Below are positions 7,701 to 9,323 of a stretch of 9,323 nucleotides of DNA, piece by piece. The notes beneath the pieces are model-generated. The model was not told the origin of the DNA, ran no database searches, and saw only the letters and a program-made list of their open reading frames with translations. Every line of letters starts with the position of its first letter. Position 1 is the stretch's first letter. The stretch is from Bacteroidales bacterium (GTDB taxonomy: Bacteria > Bacteroidota > Bacteroidia > Bacteroidales > Azobacteroidaceae). Position numbers and translations under genes: made by a program. Location of the stretch: assembly GCA_020860885.1 (NCBI GenBank), contig JAJBTS010000242.1, positions 1-9,323 on the forward strand. Direction: 5' to 3'.

Positions 7701-7923
7701 CCTGCGACCTATCCTGATGACCTCATTGACCATGATAATCGGATTGCTGCCGCTCGCCCTGGCTTCCGGAGCAGGAGCGTTAGGGAATAATTCGATAGGT
7801 ATAAGTGTAATCGGGGGAATGACTATCGGTACGCTGCTGGGAGTATTCGTAATACCTGTTTTATTTATACTGTTTCAAAGCCTGCATGAACGGATGACTG
7901 GAAAGACTTCAACAGAGGAATAA
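4780..7923 (+). CDS. RND multidrug efflux inner-membrane pump (HAE-1, AcrB-like)
   Basis: This 1047-residue proton-driven antiporter has the normal length for the hydrophobe/amphiphile efflux family. TM1 is at about 10-28 (PVLSIVISLVIVVLGVVGI), followed by the conserved LPIEQYPDIAPP start of the first periplasmic domain. The proton-relay residues are present: D404 and D405 in GSVVDDAIVIVEA (TM4) and K944 in GLLAKNAILIVEYA (TM10). These are equivalent to AcrB D407, D408 and K940. The second large periplasmic loop begins near GFVPQEDSGTIMGSI, and the final helices (ERLRPILMTSLTMIIGLLPLA) are typical. It should act as a trimer with the adaptor and the outer-membrane factor. Its ATG lies inside the adaptor gene (11-nt overlap). 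The gene is intact with no frameshift. Long open frames on the opposite strand (for example 6787-7575) are shadows of this gene's codon structure. Substrate range is unknown; drugs, bile salts or fatty acids are possible by family. Confidence 0.97.
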   Translation: MLSKLIKRPVLSIVISLVIVVLGVVGICMLPIEQYPDIAPPTVEVSATYSGANAQAVMNSVVIPLEEEINGVEGMTYMTAEANNNGEATITVYFEQGTDPDVAAINVQNRVSHANAVLPDEVIRTGVMVKKKQKNTILMIALASDNPDFDSRFLDNYADINIIPLIQRVKGVGEADVFGAKHYTMRVWLKPSVMAVYKLMPSDVIGALSDQNIEAAPGELGQNSAQSFQYTLKYTGRLKTAEEFGDIIIRSDNGHVLKLKDVADVELGAMSYAVMTAFEGKHSIAINIVQTAGSNASEVIKQVKSVMDEVEEALPPGVSTVYLMDANEFLDASVTNVINTLIEACILVFLIVFVFLQNFRTTLIPAIAIPVSLIGTFFFLQLLGFSINLITLFALVLAVGSVVDDAIVIVEAVYARLEKGEKSVLKATTDALREIAPAIISITLVTAAVFIPVSFMGGTSGVFFRQFGLTLAIAIILSGVNALTLSPALSALLIKRNKATSQKDRKRNPLKWFFDRFNVFFNKLLQKYETALRFLTRKKNRWIPVGIVACACALMFMLSRSIPTGFVPQEDSGTIMGSISLAPGTALEKTDSIVNHVARIAGEIEGVESVFTLSGTSLVTGQSSSYGSLFISMAPWNDRKNTSEDVTNQLFHKTESITDATFIFFPVPTLQGFGTSSGIEIKIQNKLGYDIDDFYAVTSAFVGAMRQREEVLMATTLFNPDFPQKEVVANVAKIKEAGLTLNEVMQTLQAYVGSMYISSFNAFERQFKVVVQASPEDRTKLEDMDNMYVRTSNGEMAAITEFLTFNSTTGPQALERFNMFGSMEVMMMPKPGYTQGDLIKVIEEVSKEVLPLGYGYDYAGISREEANSGNQIILIFLISLILVYLILSGLYESFITPLAVLISLPVGLCGVFIFVYCAMISGMGIVMNIYVQIALIMLIGLLAKNAILIVEYALKRRKEGFSIVDAAIVAAKERLRPILMTSLTMIIGLLPLALASGAGALGNNSIGISVIGGMTIGTLLGVFVIPVLFILFQSLHERMTGKTSTEE

Positions 7924-7941
7924 TCATAAAAAAACAAGAAA

Positions 7942-9323
7942 ATGAAAAAGATTAAATATATAAGCTGTTCGGCATTATTAGCTATTAGTGTGGTTTCATT
8001 ATCCTCCTGTGCTGTCGGGAAAACATATAAAAGCCCCGGCACAGACACCACAGTGTTCCGGAATTACGAAACGGGCAGCGACACAACATCGATTGCCGAT
8101 ATGCCGTGGGATGAGTTTTTTACGGATTCGTACCTTAAAGAACTAATCAGCGAAGGGTTGCGGAATAATTTCGATATGCAGATTGCTATGGAAAGGATTC
8201 GCGCTTCGGAAGCAAATCTGATGAAAGCGAAAGCAGCCTTTTTCCCCTCGGTTTCATTGGTGGGCGATGTGAATCATAACAGGACAAGCGACGGAGTTTC
8301 CGGAAAAGATGTATTGGGCTATTCAGCTACGGATTATTCATTAGGCATCTCTGCCTCGTGGGAATTGGATGTCTGGAGGAAGTTACACAGTCAGAAAAAA
8401 GCAGATTGGACATCCCTGCAATCCGTGTACGCTTACCGCAATGTAGTGCAAACATCCCTTATTTCCAATATAGCCACCTCGTATTATTCCTTGCTTGCAT
8501 TGGATGAACAGTTGCGGATAACGAAAGAAACTGTCATCGTTCTGGAAAAAAATGTAGAAACCATGCAGGCACTTAAAGATGCAGGAATGGTAACGGGTGC
8601 TGCCATCGAGCAGAGTAAGGCGTTACTTCACAACACGCAGGTGGAAGTTCCCGAGCTGGAAAACCAAATCAACGAACTGGAAAACTCCATTTGCTTACTT
8701 TTGGGGAAAGTTCCGCAAAGTATCGACCGTTCATCCATTGTCATCCAGCAGGTGCCGGAAAAGCTGGAAGCCGGGATTCCGGTTCACCTACTTGGCAGGC
8801 GTCCGGATATCCGGCAGGCAGAGTACGACTTCATGTCGGCGTTTGAATTAACCAATGTGGCCAGAGCAAATATGTATCCCTCGATAAGCCTGACAAGTGG
8901 TTCGATAGGCTTTGTATCCGCTTCGATATCCGATTTCTTCAAACCTGAAAAGTTAGCAGTAAATCTTTTGGGAGGGATAACTCAACCGATATTCTCACAA
9001 AGAAAATTAAAAACGCAACTGGAAGTATCGAAAGCACAACAGGAAGAAGCGCGCATAAACTTTGAAAAGACGGTTCTTAATGCCACTGTTGAGGTATCTG
9101 ATATATTGTATGGTTTTAATTCCTCCGTAAAGAAAAATATCTCACGTATTAGTCAGATAGAGTCGCTGCATAATGCCGTGAGCTTTACACAAGAATTGCT
9201 TTTGGCAGATGAGGCAAATTACACGGAGGTATTAACAGCCGAACAGAATCTGCTGAATGCGAAGATAAATCAGGTAAATGATAAGTTGGAACAATTACAA
9301 TACCATGTAAATTTGTATAGGGC
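7942..9323 (+). CDS. RND efflux outer-membrane factor (OprM/NodT-like TolC family lipoprotein), 3' truncated by window
   Basis: The reading frame is open for 460 codons from the ATG at 7942 to the end of the window with no stop. The signal peptide ends in a lipobox with C23 (SLSSC), followed by AVGKTYKSPG, the usual start of mature OprM/NodT-type factors. The two outer-membrane efflux repeats run from about 70-260 and 280-455. The hallmark LLGRRPDIRQAEYD lies at 283-295, and NYTEVLTAEQNLL is at 426-438. The last residues, YHVNLYRA, correspond to the end of the second repeat, so probably only about 5-20 residues are missing. The protein forms the trimeric channel through the outer membrane and completes the tripartite pump. 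It starts 18 nt after the pump stop, with an A-rich spacer instead of a clear ribosome-binding site. The C-terminus is cut by the window and not by mutation. Confidence 0.95.
   Translation, partial: MKKIKYISCSALLAISVVSLSSCAVGKTYKSPGTDTTVFRNYETGSDTTSIADMPWDEFFTDSYLKELISEGLRNNFDMQIAMERIRASEANLMKAKAAFFPSVSLVGDVNHNRTSDGVSGKDVLGYSATDYSLGISASWELDVWRKLHSQKKADWTSLQSVYAYRNVVQTSLISNIATSYYSLLALDEQLRITKETVIVLEKNVETMQALKDAGMVTGAAIEQSKALLHNTQVEVPELENQINELENSICLLLGKVPQSIDRSSIVIQQVPEKLEAGIPVHLLGRRPDIRQAEYDFMSAFELTNVARANMYPSISLTSGSIGFVSASISDFFKPEKLAVNLLGGITQPIFSQRKLKTQLEVSKAQQEEARINFEKTVLNATVEVSDILYGFNSSVKKNISRISQIESLHNAVSFTQELLLADEANYTEVLTAEQNLLNAKINQVNDKLEQLQYHVNLYR

Noticed and set aside
8597..8851. 84-codon plus-strand frame inside the outer-membrane factor gene
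   Set aside because: It is out of frame with the recognised TolC-family gene, which is open through the same region and carries family motifs there.

Overview
The window looks like chromosomal DNA from a member of the Bacteroidales (a Bacteroides, Parabacteroides or Dysgonomonas relative). Supporting signs are AT-rich spacers, weak or absent Shine-Dalgarno sequences, TAnnTTTG -7 promoter boxes, lipoprotein-type efflux components, and a LytS/LytTR two-component pair. Genus cannot be fixed from the sequence alone.

Layout, left to right: (1) 1-115, an AT-rich leader with one candidate promoter. (2) 116-604 (+), a Nudix hydrolase, converging with only 25 bp on the next operon. (3) 630-3263 (-), a three-gene operon transcribed leftwards. 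It starts with a four-helix membrane protein (DUF4405/cytochrome b-like) fused to a two-cluster ferredoxin domain, followed by a LytS-type sensor histidine kinase and a LytTR response regulator; the last two overlap by 4 nt. (4) 3264-3659, a 396-bp divergent spacer that contains a roughly 254-bp imperfect inverted repeat built around two REP-like GAGACGCAA palindromes, with a promoter-like box on each side. (5) 3660 to the end (+), a tripartite RND efflux operon in the order adaptor, inner-membrane pump, outer-membrane factor; the last gene is cut by the window edge.

Working picture: the RND operon encodes a complete AcrAB-TolC/BmeABC-like exporter. The divergent operon joins a membrane redox protein to a sensor kinase and its regulator. 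It is plausible, but not shown, that the kinase monitors a redox or envelope state connected with the ferredoxin-cytochrome protein, and that the LytTR regulator acts on the shared divergent spacer. No CRISPR array, tRNA, rRNA or transposase gene was seen. The most interesting items are the di-haem histidine geometry of the ferredoxin fusion protein and the long inverted-repeat element between the two operons; nothing here amounts to a clearly new system.
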